A stretch of DNA of 64,000 nt from Bacteroidetes bacterium MedPE-SWsnd-G2 (GCA_001874335.1 MPDE01000007.1:62001-126000); one strand, 5' to 3'. Positions 9,242 through 17,950 are shown, counted from the stretch's first letter. The notes: generated by a model not told the origin, from the sequence alone. Numbers and translations: made by a program.

Positions 9242-10900
9242 TTAAGCTTTGATTTCTCCTACCGAAAGTCTTCCTAACTTATCTTTCGATTTTCTCGAAG
9301 AATAAATGATATATTCTGTTGGTGATAACCTTAAAAATACTCTTGGTCTCATGATTAATATTTTTGCATTTTCATCTGCTTGATCAAATCTACTCATGGT
9401 CCCATCCTCCTCAAAAATTAAAGCTGAAGGCAGTGAATTATTATATGATCTCATCCATTTTACATCAGACAAATCTATTTTTCCATGATTTTTCGGATTA
9501 TCATTAAATATTACAATTAATCTTCCATTATCATAAACCGGAATTGCACTTAAATATTCTGGACCTTTACCTAATGATGTTAAATGAATATTTACTCCTC
9601 CTGAAACCGAAAAGCTTCCACTAGACGCACTCAAAGTTAAAGACAACCCTAAATGAGTATATGAGGCCTGTTGCTTTTTTGGAACAACATTTGCCCAATC
9701 TAAGCTTCCGTCCGGCTTTAAAGAGGTTACGATTATCTCATTATTTGTAAAAGTAACAGGTGTCATGGAAATTGGACCAATACCAGAAGATTTACCTTCT
9801 TGCACAACCTGAAATTCAGATAATAAAATAACTCCACCATCTTGCTTTTCAATCAAAGAGTGTGTTTTATACATCGGCTTAACATCTTTTCCCTTTTCAG
9901 CCTTTCTCTCTCCTAACAACTTAATTTTTGTATCTAAATCAAATTCGTTTAAAACAACTCCTTCATTTGTGTTAGTAGCAACATCTATTGAACATGCATA
10001 AACACCTTTCAAATCCTTATTAGGCTTTCCGTTTTTTCTAACATCACTGTAAAATCCAACAAGGTTAAGTTTGCCATCAGATGTTGCCATCATTTCACAA
10101 TTCATAACCTCACTATTTTTAAATTTTATATTAATTACTTCCTTCTTGTAACGGTTTGCTTTTTTGTAAGCATGAACTTGAAATTTTTCATGATTTGTTT
10201 TCGTCTTTTTGTTTCTATAACTTTCGTTTACAACTATAAAAACATCATCGTTGGCATTCACATCAAAATCAGCAATATCAAATTCTAACCCTTTTCTATC
10301 TTTAAACGGCACCTTTTGAAGGTTAGACATTAGGGTGTTTAATTTGTTATCAAATAACTTTACTTCATATTTAACTAAATCTAACTTTTGAACATAAGCA
10401 GCATGAAGTACTAATAACGAATTTCCTCCTGGCCCCTTTTTATAATAGAAATTACCTCTTGATTTCCCATTTTCAACAGACGTTGTAAATAATTTTATCG
10501 CATCTTTACCTAATTCACCGTTTTCCTTAATTGTTACAGCGGTTAGGTTAGCTGTTTTTGATTTTCTATCAAATACACTTCCTAAAACGTATAGTTGCTC
10601 ATTTAAACTAAAAAACCCTTCAAAACTTAGGTCTTTTCCTTTTAATTCTGGTAAAACAATTTCATTAGTAGATATCAATGTCATTTTATCAGAAGTAAAG
10701 ACTTTGATAAAGAATTTTTTCTTTTTGGTGGCTAAAGTGTAAATCTTGCCATTAAATTCGCCAGCGATTTTCACAATTTTTTCACTGTCTTCTTCAATTT
10801 CTTGACCATGCGAAACAGAAATGTTACCGAATTGTCCTTGGGCGTAAACACCGTTTACAACAATCATAAAGACTGCTATAAATGATAATACATTTTTCAT
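9242..10900 (-). CDS. Exported protein of unknown function, possible beta-propeller
   Basis: A 552-residue protein with a signal peptide cleaved near residue 20 (NGVYAQ). I do not recognise its family. The mature part contains repeated short beta-strand stretches of the type 'gkiy.la...kkffikvf' and 'dgklnlvgfys', which suggests a beta-propeller or similar all-beta fold. No catalytic motif, lipobox or C-terminal membrane strand signature is evident. A Lys-rich composition runs through the first 350 residues. It has its own promoter (10944-10973) and shares a terminator with the convergent gene at 8732, so it is a single-gene unit. Confidence 0.7.
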   Translation of the reverse strand: MKNVLSFIAVFMIVVNGVYAQGQFGNISVSHGQEIEEDSEKIVKIAGEFNGKIYTLATKKKKFFIKVFTSDKMTLISTNEIVLPELKGKDLSFEGFFSLNEQLYVLGSVFDRKSKTANLTAVTIKENGELGKDAIKLFTTSVENGKSRGNFYYKKGPGGNSLLVLHAAYVQKLDLVKYEVKLFDNKLNTLMSNLQKVPFKDRKGLEFDIADFDVNANDDVFIVVNESYRNKKTKTNHEKFQVHAYKKANRYKKEVINIKFKNSEVMNCEMMATSDGKLNLVGFYSDVRKNGKPNKDLKGVYACSIDVATNTNEGVVLNEFDLDTKIKLLGERKAEKGKDVKPMYKTHSLIEKQDGGVILLSEFQVVQEGKSSGIGPISMTPVTFTNNEIIVTSLKPDGSLDWANVVPKKQQASYTHLGLSLTLSASSGSFSVSGGVNIHLTSLGKGPEYLSAIPVYDNGRLIVIFNDNPKNHGKIDLSDVKWMRSYNNSLPSALIFEEDGTMSRFDQADENAKILIMRPRVFLRLSPTEYIIYSSRKSKDKLGRLSVGEIKA

Positions 10901-10943
10901 AGTTTGATTGGGTTTTAATTAGTAAGAATAATCAACAATTTGG

Positions 10944-10973
10944 CAAATATAATTATTCCTCAACCCTATACAA
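10944..10973 (-). promoter_or_regulatory. Bacteroidetes-type promoter for the gene at 9242-10900
   Basis: On the minus strand TATATTTG (10944-10951) matches the -7 consensus TAnnTTTG, and TTG (10971-10973) sits 19 bases upstream as a -33 element. The predicted leader is about 38 bases. The -33 element touches the 3' end of the DAHP synthase gene region. Confidence 0.6.
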
Positions 10974-10978
10974 CTTTA

Positions 10979-12058
10979 TTAATTAATAATCTTTTTCTGA
11001 TGATTTATAGATTCTTGATGTATCGCTTTAAAAACTTTTAAAATAAATTCTTCACTTAGATTTTTGTCTTCTCCCTGCAGAATCATTTTACCCAAAATTT
11101 CATTCCAACGTTTGGTTTGAAGCACCGCAACATTGTGTTCTTTTTTTAACTTTCCAATCTCATCAGAGATTTTCATACGTTTACCCAACATTTCTATTAA
11201 TTGATGATCGGCAACGTCTATTTGGGTTCTACAGGTATTAATTTTGTTTCTATAATCGGCTGCTTCATCGGTCACCTTTCTAATCCTTAAATCTTCCATT
11301 ATTTGAATTAAAGTTGTAGGAGTAATTTGTTGTGCAGCATCGCTCCAGGCGTTATCGGGATCAAAATGAGTTTCAACCATTAATCCATCAAAATTTAAAT
11401 CCAAAGCCGTTTGACAAAGATCAAAAATGATATCTCGTCGTCCAGCGATATGTGATGGATCTAAAATTAAAGGCAAATCTGGAAACCTGTTTTGCAGTTC
11501 TATAGCAATTTGCCATTCTGGATTATTTCGGTATCTCGTTTTTTCGTAGGTTGAAAACCCTCTGTGAATCACACCAAGATTCTTAACATCGGCAGTATAA
11601 AATCGCTCTACAGCTCCTAACCATAATGATAAATCTGGATTGACAGGGTTTTTAATTAACACGGTTTTATCGGTACCTTTAAGTGCATCTGCAATGTCTT
11701 GAACCACAAACGGATTTACTGTTGTTCTTGCTCCAATCCATAAAATATCGATATCATTTTCTAAAGCCAAATCAACATGGTTAGCATTAGCTACTTCTGT
11801 AGTAGTCATCATTCCAGTTTCGTCTTTAGCACGTTTTAGCCACTTTAACCCCAAAGCTCCAACACCTTCAAAATTTCCAGGTCTTGTTCGTGGTTTCCAA
11901 ATACCTGCTCTTAATACAGTAGCATCGCTATCTTTAAGTTGATGAGCAATTTTCAATACTTGGTCTTCTGTTTCTGCACTGCAAGGTCCTGCAATTACTA
12001 AAGGATGATCAAGTCCGAATTTATTTAACCATGTTCTCAATTCTTTTCTATTCTCCAT
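10979..12058 (-). CDS. Bifunctional DAHP synthase / chorismate mutase
   Basis: A 359-residue fusion. Residues 1 to about 260 are a class I-beta (KDO8P synthase-like) 3-deoxy-7-phosphoheptulonate synthase that condenses PEP and erythrose-4-phosphate; motifs include GPCSAE (24-29), AGIWKPRTRPGNFEG and ILDPSHIAGRRD. About 265-350 is a type II chorismate mutase (YRNKINTCRTQIDVADHQLI, then an IGKLKKEH segment) that makes prephenate. The chorismate mutase domain commonly also serves as an allosteric module in such fusions. It is the last gene of the pheA operon, 10 bases after tyrA, so the operon covers the entry step and the Phe/Tyr branch. Confidence 0.93.
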   Translation of the reverse strand: MENRKELRTWLNKFGLDHPLVIAGPCSAETEDQVLKIAHQLKDSDATVLRAGIWKPRTRPGNFEGVGALGLKWLKRAKDETGMMTTTEVANANHVDLALENDIDILWIGARTTVNPFVVQDIADALKGTDKTVLIKNPVNPDLSLWLGAVERFYTADVKNLGVIHRGFSTYEKTRYRNNPEWQIAIELQNRFPDLPLILDPSHIAGRRDIIFDLCQTALDLNFDGLMVETHFDPDNAWSDAAQQITPTTLIQIMEDLRIRKVTDEAADYRNKINTCRTQIDVADHQLIEMLGKRMKISDEIGKLKKEHNVAVLQTKRWNEILGKMILQGEDKNLSEEFILKVFKAIHQESINHQKKIIN

Positions 12059-12068
12059 AATCCAAATT

Positions 12069-12920
12069 TTATTCTATTCCTTTTAAAATGGTTTTTATTG
12101 TATTTGTGTTTTCCATTTCTTGATAAACAGAAGGAAAACTATCTGAAGCTAAAAGCCCTCTAAAGTGTTTTAAGTTATCTATATAGGCGTCTAAAGCCTC
12201 AACTACATTTGTTTTATTATGACTAAAAATGGGAGTCCACATTGCAGGCGAACTTTTTGCCAATCGCACTGTACTTTCAAAGCCAGAACCCGCCAAATCA
12301 AAAATATCTTTCTCGTTTTTCTCTTCATTAATTACAGTCTTTCCTAACATAAACGAACTTATATGCGATAAATGAGACACATAAGCCAAGTGTTTATCAT
12401 GAGATTTAGCATCCATATATCTTATTCGCATGCCTAAAATCGAAAATAATTTTAGAGCTCTCTCTTGCAATTTAAATGCCGTTTTTTCAACCTCACAAAC
12501 AATATTTGTTTTATTCTTAAACAAATTATTAATCGCCGCATTAGGCCCAGAGAATTCAGTTCCGGCAATTGGATGAGAAGCCAAAAAATTTCTTCTATTT
12601 CTGTGTTTACTCACCAAATTACATATTTTCTGCTTCGTTGAACCTACATCTAATACTAAAGTCGTGACTTCAACATTATCAAGGATTTTAGGCAGGGTTA
12701 CTAACGCATTATCCACCGGAATGGCTAATATAATCACATCGGCATTCTTAATCTCCCCAATTGTTGACTCGGCATCAATTATACCTTTAGTCTTAGCTTT
12801 TGCTAAATGCTCTCGGTTAGAATCAATGCCAACAATAGTAATATTTGGATTTGACACTCTTAAATCTAATGCCATACTCCCTCCTATTAATCCTACTCCT
12901 ACTATATAGATTTTATTCAT
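12069..12920 (-). CDS. tyrA: Prephenate dehydrogenase
   Basis: A 283-residue NAD(P)-dependent enzyme that converts prephenate to 4-hydroxyphenylpyruvate for tyrosine. The Rossmann motif GVGLIGGS is at 8-15. The substrate-site segments ASHPIAGTEFSG and YVSHLSHISSF, with the family's histidines, are visible. No fused chorismate mutase or ACT domain is present; the mutase is on the next gene. The start overlaps the aminotransferase stop by one base (TGATG), showing tight coupling. Confidence 0.94.
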   Translation of the reverse strand: MNKIYIVGVGLIGGSMALDLRVSNPNITIVGIDSNREHLAKAKTKGIIDAESTIGEIKNADVIILAIPVDNALVTLPKILDNVEVTTLVLDVGSTKQKICNLVSKHRNRRNFLASHPIAGTEFSGPNAAINNLFKNKTNIVCEVEKTAFKLQERALKLFSILGMRIRYMDAKSHDKHLAYVSHLSHISSFMLGKTVINEEKNEKDIFDLAGSGFESTVRLAKSSPAMWTPIFSHNKTNVVEALDAYIDNLKHFRGLLASDSFPSVYQEMENTNTIKTILKGIE

Positions 12921-14074
12921 CAGCTTTTACTTTTTATTCTTCTAATAACCTCTAAAATATCGGCTTCTGCAGCGCACAATGACATTCTAATATATCCTAA
13001 ACCATTGCTACCAAAGACAGAACCTGGAGTAAAAAACACATTGTATTTGGTTAATACTTCTTCTACAAAACTCTTATCACTTTTACCAATTGGTAGTTTT
13101 GCCCAAACAAACAATCCACTACCATCTTTGTCAAATTCTAATCCCAACAATTCTGCGATTTCCCATAATAGTAACCGTCTACTTTCATACACGCTATTTA
13201 AACTATAATACCACATTTTTGAACTCTCTAAAGCAGCTATAGCCCCTTTTTGAACAGGATAAAACATCCCCGAATCTAAATTACTTTTCACTTTCAAAAT
13301 CAAATCTAAATACCTCTCAGCTCCTAAAACCATACCTACACGCCAACCTGCCATATTAAACGTTTTACTTAAAGAATTTAGCTCTATACAAACCTCCTTT
13401 GCTTTCGGATATTTTAATATACTCTTTGGGTTGTCATTTAATATAAACGCATACGGATTATCATTAACTATTAAAATATCATTGCGCTTTGCAAAAGCAA
13501 TCAAATTTTCAAAAAACACATTAGTAGCATTCGCTCCAGTTGGCATGTGTGGATAATTCACCCACATCAATTTCACCTTACTCAAATCCTGTTGCTCCAA
13601 TTCTACCAAATTAGGCATCCAAGAATTTTCTTCATTCAAATTATAATTAACAGGCTCTGCTCCTACCATTTTGGCTGCCGAACCGTAAGTAGGGTAACCC
13701 GGATTTGGAATCAAAACCTGATCACCTGGATTTAAAAATGCCATAGAAATATGAGAAACACCTTCCTTACTTCCCATTAAGGGTAATACTTCATTTAACG
13801 GACTTAAAGCCACACCAAATTGGTTATTATAAAAATCTGAAATAGCTTTCCTTAATTCTAAAATCCCTCTATATGGTTTATAACCATGAGCGCCAGAATG
13901 CACTAAACTTTCCTTTAATGCATTAACAACTCGCAATGGAGGCTCTAAATCAGGGCTACCAATTCCTAAATTAATAATTGGACGTCCATTTTCTTTTAAA
14001 AGCTCAATCTCCTTCAGTTTCTTTGAAAAAAAGTATTCTTCAAATTGTTTTAATCGTTCTGCTCCTTTAATCAT
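12920..14074 (-). CDS. Class I/II PLP aminotransferase (aromatic or aspartate type)
   Basis: A 384-residue fold-type I aminotransferase. The PLP lysine lies in NSLSKTFNMAGWRVG, and a VNYPHMPTGA segment matches the NPxNPTG region that holds the cofactor/substrate Asn. From its place between pheA and tyrA, with one-base overlaps (TAATG and TGATG) on both sides, I infer that it transaminates phenylpyruvate and 4-hydroxyphenylpyruvate (or arogenate-route prephenate). Sequence alone would also allow LL-diaminopimelate or aspartate aminotransferase activity. Confidence 0.88.
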   Translation of the reverse strand: MIKGAERLKQFEEYFFSKKLKEIELLKENGRPIINLGIGSPDLEPPLRVVNALKESLVHSGAHGYKPYRGILELRKAISDFYNNQFGVALSPLNEVLPLMGSKEGVSHISMAFLNPGDQVLIPNPGYPTYGSAAKMVGAEPVNYNLNEENSWMPNLVELEQQDLSKVKLMWVNYPHMPTGANATNVFFENLIAFAKRNDILIVNDNPYAFILNDNPKSILKYPKAKEVCIELNSLSKTFNMAGWRVGMVLGAERYLDLILKVKSNLDSGMFYPVQKGAIAALESSKMWYYSLNSVYESRRLLLWEIAELLGLEFDKDGSGLFVWAKLPIGKSDKSFVEEVLTKYNVFFTPGSVFGSNGLGYIRMSLCAAEADILEVIRRIKSKS

Positions 14075-14892
14075 TATTTCGCGCTTTTGTAAACTCCTAA
14101 TAGTTTAAAATCTTCTGCCATTAACTTTATTATTGCTTGGGCCTTTTCAAATTCTGAAACCTTATTAAAGGTAACATCTATAAAGAAAGAATAGCTCCAT
14201 GGACTATCAATTTTAGGTAAAGATTGAATCTTAGTTAAATTTAATCCACAATCACTAATCACATTTAGTACAGATGCGAGACATCCGCGATCGTGTCTAA
14301 GATCAAATTTTATAGATGCTTTATTCAAAAGATCATCTAATTCTTCATTCTTTGAGCTTGAAAGAATTATAAAACGTGTTTCGTTATGTTTTATAGTCTG
14401 TATACTCTCTTCTAAAACATCTAAATCATACAAGGAGGCCGCCTTTGCGCTGGCTATAGCCCCAACGTGCATTAACTTTTTATCATCTATGCGTTTAGCC
14501 ACTTCTGCTGTATCTTTATCTTCTACAAGCTTAATATTGGGGAGATTTCTAAAAAATGATTTGCATTGCAACAAGGCCATTGGATGAGAGTACACTTCTT
14601 TAATTTCAGATAACTTTTGACCTTTTAATGCCATTAAGTTATGTTCTACTCTTAAAAAGTACTCACCAACTACGTTTAAATTCGCCTCATCAATAAGATT
14701 ATAATTAGGTAAAATTGCTCCTGCTATCGAGTTTTCGATTGCCATTACACCATAGGTGCAATCTCCGTTGACAACCTTGTTAACTAAGGTATCAAATGAC
14801 ATGCATTCGGCAATTGAAGTTGATTCTCCAAAATATTCATTGGCCACCAAATGATGAAATGATCCTTTTATTCCTTGTATTGCTATTGACAT
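14074..14892 (-). CDS. pheA: Prephenate dehydratase with ACT domain
   Basis: A 272-residue enzyme that makes phenylpyruvate from prephenate. The dehydratase part (about 1-180) carries the catalytic Thr in NETRFIIL. An ACT domain (about 193-272) follows, in which the proteobacterial Phe-binding ESRP motif reads QSLP (LTKIQSLPK), a form I associate with this phylum. It is the first structural gene of the operon. The ATG is only 6 bases beyond the T run of the leader terminator, so expression depends on read-through. Confidence 0.95.
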   Translation of the reverse strand: MSIAIQGIKGSFHHLVANEYFGESTSIAECMSFDTLVNKVVNGDCTYGVMAIENSIAGAILPNYNLIDEANLNVVGEYFLRVEHNLMALKGQKLSEIKEVYSHPMALLQCKSFFRNLPNIKLVEDKDTAEVAKRIDDKKLMHVGAIASAKAASLYDLDVLEESIQTIKHNETRFIILSSSKNEELDDLLNKASIKFDLRHDRGCLASVLNVISDCGLNLTKIQSLPKIDSPWSYSFFIDVTFNKVSEFEKAQAIIKLMAEDFKLLGVYKSAK

Positions 14893-14898
14893 ATTTAT

Positions 14899-14928
14899 AA
14901 AAAAAAAGTCCCGATTTTCATCGAGACT
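14899..14928 (-). terminator. Attenuator terminator hairpin before pheA
   Basis: The minus-strand RNA folds AGUCUCGAU (14928-14920) with AUCGGGACU (14915-14907). This gives nine pairs including one G-U, closed by a GAAA tetraloop, followed by a run of U to 14899. It stands between a leader peptide and pheA, so it would end transcription before the structural genes unless the antiterminator forms. Confidence 0.88.
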
Positions 14929-14969
14929 AATATAATTTGTAGGTTAAAAAATTACATATAACAAGTCTC
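14923..14969 (-). promoter_or_regulatory. Antiterminator of the aromatic operon attenuator
   Basis: In the leader RNA GAGACU (14969-14964) is the exact complement of AGUCUC (14928-14923), the 5' arm of the terminator. Between them AUGUAAUUU (14957-14949) pairs with AAAUUAUAU (14938-14930) over nine positions with one G-U. This two-part stem excludes the terminator. Upstream, UUCUUUU inside the Phe codons can pair with AAAAGAG (the 1:2 hairpin). The leader peptide stop codon lies in the antiterminator, so a ribosome that reaches the stop would mask it. No folding energy was computed. Confidence 0.75.
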
Positions 14970-15029
14970 TCTCTTTTCGTTAAAAAAGAAGTAAAACCAA
15001 TTTTGATATGTGTAATTTATTGAGTCCAT
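14952..15029 (-). CDS. Aromatic-amino-acid leader peptide (attenuator peptide)
   Basis: A 25-codon ORF, ATG 15029 to TAA 14952. Nine of its 25 residues are aromatic, with a block Trp11-Phe12-Tyr13-Phe14-Phe15-Phe16 and further Tyr at 6, 8 and 24. It lies 60 bases upstream of pheA and is followed by mutually exclusive antiterminator and terminator helices. This is the layout of peptide-mediated transcription attenuation (known for E. coli pheA, pheST and trp). I infer that scarcity of charged tRNA-Phe, -Tyr or -Trp stalls the ribosome on the block, frees the antiterminator and turns on pheA-tyrA-DAHP synthase. The start context has no clear Shine-Dalgarno, which is normal here. Confidence 0.82.
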   Translation of the reverse strand: MDSINYTYQNWFYFFFNEKRETCYM

Positions 15030-15151
15030 TATGTTTATAATAACCGCTAATGTAATTATAATTTGAATAATATAAAACTGTTTATATTTTATTTTACAAT
15101 TATGACGTTTAATGAAGGTTAAGTAATAGTACCAATCTTTTAATTAATTAC

Positions 15152-15159
15152 TATTTTTG
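15152..15159 (+). promoter_or_regulatory. -7 promoter box for gldA
   Basis: TATTTTTG matches the Bacteroidetes -7 consensus TAnnTTTG and lies 18 bases before the gldA ATG. No convincing -33 TTG is seen at the right spacing. Confidence 0.5.
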
Positions 15160-15177
15160 AACAAATTTTGAATTCTT

Positions 15178-16071
15178 ATGTCCATTACTGTAGAACATTT
15201 ACAAAAAACGTACGGCGAACAACAAGCTTTAAACAATGTTTCTTTTTCAATTAAAAAAGGAGAAATTGTTGGCTTTTTAGGTCCTAACGGTGCAGGAAAA
15301 TCTACAATGATGAAAATTCTAACAACCTACATCAACGCCACTTCAGGTAATGCCAGCGTTAGTGGATTTGATGTTAGAGATCATGCCAACGATGTGAAGA
15401 AAATAGTTGGATATCTACCAGAACACAATCCGCTTTATTTGGATATGTATGTTAGAGAATATTTAGAATTTAACGCCAATGTTTACGGCATTTCCAAGCA
15501 ACGAATTTCTGAAGTGATTCAACTCACTGGCCTATCACCAGAATCTCATAAAAAAATTGAACAACTATCTAAAGGGTACAGACAACGTGTAGGATTAGCA
15601 AACGCACTATTGCACGACCCTGAAGTACTTATTTTAGATGAACCCACTACAGGATTAGACCCCATCCAACTTATTGAAATAAGACAACTTATTTCGAAGG
15701 TGGGTAAAGAGAAAACTATTTTTCTTTCTACCCATATTATGCAGGAAGTAGAAGCCATGTGCGATCGTGTGATAATTATTAAAAAGGGGGAGATTGTTGC
15801 TGATAAAAACCTTGACGACTTAAGAACTCAAAACGAGCAAACTATAATTGTTGAATTCGATTTTAGAGTAGAAGATGCTTTTCTTAAAAAACTACCACAT
15901 GTAAAAGCGGTAAAAAACACTTACGGATTTGTATATGAAATTAGCTTCTCTACCCAAGAAGATATGAGAAGTTCGGTTTTTGATTTTGCTCATAATAACG
16001 AATTAAAAATTCTTCAAATGAACTTGAAAAACACGAGTTTAGAAAGCTTGTTTTTACAGCTGACTTCTTAA
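15178..16071 (+). CDS. gldA: Gliding-motility ABC transporter ATP-binding protein GldA
   Basis: A 297-residue cytoplasmic ATPase subunit of the GldA-GldF-GldG ABC transporter required for gliding in flavobacteria. Walker A GPNGAGKS (35-42), signature LSKGY (130-134), Walker B LILDEP (151-156) and the H-loop His186 are intact. The stretches YLPEHNPLYLDMYVREYL and ESHKKIEQLSKGYRQ are as I know them in GldA of Flavobacterium, which separates it from general ABC-2 ATPases. gldF and gldG are not adjacent; in many species gldA is also separate from gldFG. It converges with, and directly abuts, the DUF2807 gene. Confidence 0.9.
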   Translation: MSITVEHLQKTYGEQQALNNVSFSIKKGEIVGFLGPNGAGKSTMMKILTTYINATSGNASVSGFDVRDHANDVKKIVGYLPEHNPLYLDMYVREYLEFNANVYGISKQRISEVIQLTGLSPESHKKIEQLSKGYRQRVGLANALLHDPEVLILDEPTTGLDPIQLIEIRQLISKVGKEKTIFLSTHIMQEVEAMCDRVIIIKKGEIVADKNLDDLRTQNEQTIIVEFDFRVEDAFLKKLPHVKAVKNTYGFVYEISFSTQEDMRSSVFDFAHNNELKILQMNLKNTSLESLFLQLTS

Positions 16072-16827
16072 TTAATCTAAATCAAAAATTAACTGGCCTG
16101 AATAAAACTGTTCGACATCAACTATTGTTGGTTGATTAGTAACAATTACATTCCCATAACCTCGAATTTCTCCAGTAAGTATATGTTGTGGATTAAGCAC
16201 CATGTCGTTACTTGAACGCTGAAATATATTTACATTTTGAGCGATTAAATTTTCGCCTTCAAATCTACTTATGCCATCATAAAATCTAACGCTCAGATCT
16301 TCTACAACACCATCAATATAAAACAGAGACACGCGATTACTTACTACACTTAATTCATCACTATTAATGGTTAATTGAAAATCACCATTTGCAAAAGCTT
16401 CATTTACATTAAAAGTTTCTGATATCAATTCTAATTGCGGGTAATTTAGTACTCCTTCAGATGTAATTACATATTGTGAAGAATTTCTAATGCTTGTAAT
16501 ATTTGGAGCAGTTACATAAACTTGAGTTGTATTGTCATCTCTCACCCAGTTACATTGGTTATAATTATTCAAAAATAATTGCCCGTCTACTACCTTTATA
16601 TCGATATCGTCTAATAGGTTCTCTCCTGTCTCCAAACGAACACTAAATGTTTCGCCTTGTTTAAGATACAATTGCACATCTCTATTAACCAAAATTTTAG
16701 AGAATGGAGACACCTGAACATCCTCAACTATTCTATGGCCCGCCTTTTGAAAGCAATCACCAAGTGCATCGCCCTCACAAGAAAACAATAGCAACAAAAG
16801 TAATATGGACACATAAATTCTCTTCAT
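16072..16827 (-). CDS. DUF2807 (head-GIN type) lipoprotein
   Basis: A 251-residue lipoprotein: the signal sequence ends in a lipobox (LLLFSCEGD, Cys17). The mature part is a DUF2807 putative auto-transporter adhesin, head GIN domain: a right-handed beta-helix-like series of short strands with recurring Val/Ile and Asn turns. It is probably outer-membrane anchored. Its function is unknown. It starts 2 bases after the PagL-like gene upstream, so both may be transcribed together, and its stop abuts that of convergent gldA. Confidence 0.8.
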   Translation of the reverse strand: MKRIYVSILLLLLLFSCEGDALGDCFQKAGHRIVEDVQVSPFSKILVNRDVQLYLKQGETFSVRLETGENLLDDIDIKVVDGQLFLNNYNQCNWVRDDNTTQVYVTAPNITSIRNSSQYVITSEGVLNYPQLELISETFNVNEAFANGDFQLTINSDELSVVSNRVSLFYIDGVVEDLSVRFYDGISRFEGENLIAQNVNIFQRSSNDMVLNPQHILTGEIRGYGNVIVTNQPTIVDVEQFYSGQLIFDLD

Positions 16828-16829
16828 AA

Positions 16830-17924
16830 TTATATTCGTAATCCAAACCCAAATTCTACAGCTTCCGCCGAAAACGAGTGTGTTTTTAAGTTAATAGCAG
16901 CAAACCATTTTTTATGAAAGTATCGTTTTAGACCTACCCTAAAATAAGTTCTGCCCGTATAATCATAAGGGTAATATACGTAATACCCAATTTGACCAAT
17001 AAATGACAATTTATTGACAAATAATTCATGTCCTACAAACAGACCTACCCTCTTATAATCTGCAGTGCCATCTTCATTTAATTCGGGGTAAGCCGCCGCA
17101 TTATATGCGATTAATTCTTTCATATAATTAGAAAAGAAAATTTCAGCACCTAAATGAATCCCACTAACCCTGCTTAAGCGTTTATCTGCATAAGCTGCAA
17201 CAATGTAAAATGGGCTTTGCCCGGAGCCGACAGTCTCTCCATGATTAACTCCCGAACTGAACAGAAAATTAAATTTCACTGGCTCTGTTATTTTTTCCTT
17301 CAATTTAGAATCTATGAAATCTCTATCTTCAGCATTCAAATTATAGGTTAACCCCAGATTTATCGAAAACAGATTTACAGACCCATTAGGTTCTTTAAAA
17401 TTGGCATTAGAATAGTGAATGTAAGCTAAACCTCCCTGAAGCCCGAAGCGTCCAAATAATCTTTCCTTTTTTAAATTTAAAAACATACTCGAATTACTCA
17501 CGTACTTGGAACCAAATGAGATTCCTTTTGGATTATCAATTCGGTCATAAGGTTTCGTCACATATGCCACACCCTGAGACAATCTAAACATCAAAAGGCG
17601 ATTAAAAAAATAGAAATTATAATGTACCCCAAGCGAATAGTTTTCTCCTAAAGCTGTGTTTTTAAGATTCATGTAAGTAAAAGAAGCTCCATAATCTGGA
17701 TAACCATATTGATGTTCCCATTCCTTGTCACCAAAGGTTTTTTTATTCCAACTTAAAACCACACCATCAGGTCGATCGGTAATTAAGTGAAGAATATCAT
17801 TATTGTGGAGGGAAATAAACCCTTTATAATAATTGGCATCCACAAACGAGTGAGTTTTTACTTTCTCCTGACTGAATACAAGTAAAAAATTAAACAGGAA
17901 AAAACTTAATAATAAGGGCCTCAT
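16830..17924 (-). CDS. PagL-like acyloxyacyl hydrolase family outer-membrane protein
   Basis: A 364-residue protein with a signal peptide (to about residue 18, LLVFSQ) and a C-terminal beta-barrel ending in the aromatic-rich strand VEFGFGLRI. The motif HYSNAN (His170, Ser172) resembles the active-site HxSN of the lipid A 3-O-deacylase PagL, so lipid A or another lipid substrate is possible. It is longer than PagL by about 180 residues, mainly N-terminal. It lies 26 bases downstream of metF on the same strand, which may be read-through or a separate unit; I see no terminator between. Confidence 0.72.
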   Translation of the reverse strand: MRPLLLSFFLFNFLLVFSQEKVKTHSFVDANYYKGFISLHNNDILHLITDRPDGVVLSWNKKTFGDKEWEHQYGYPDYGASFTYMNLKNTALGENYSLGVHYNFYFFNRLLMFRLSQGVAYVTKPYDRIDNPKGISFGSKYVSNSSMFLNLKKERLFGRFGLQGGLAYIHYSNANFKEPNGSVNLFSINLGLTYNLNAEDRDFIDSKLKEKITEPVKFNFLFSSGVNHGETVGSGQSPFYIVAAYADKRLSRVSGIHLGAEIFFSNYMKELIAYNAAAYPELNEDGTADYKRVGLFVGHELFVNKLSFIGQIGYYVYYPYDYTGRTYFRVGLKRYFHKKWFAAINLKTHSFSAEAVEFGFGLRI

Positions 17925-17950
17925 TCATTGTCAATTATAATTCAAAAATA

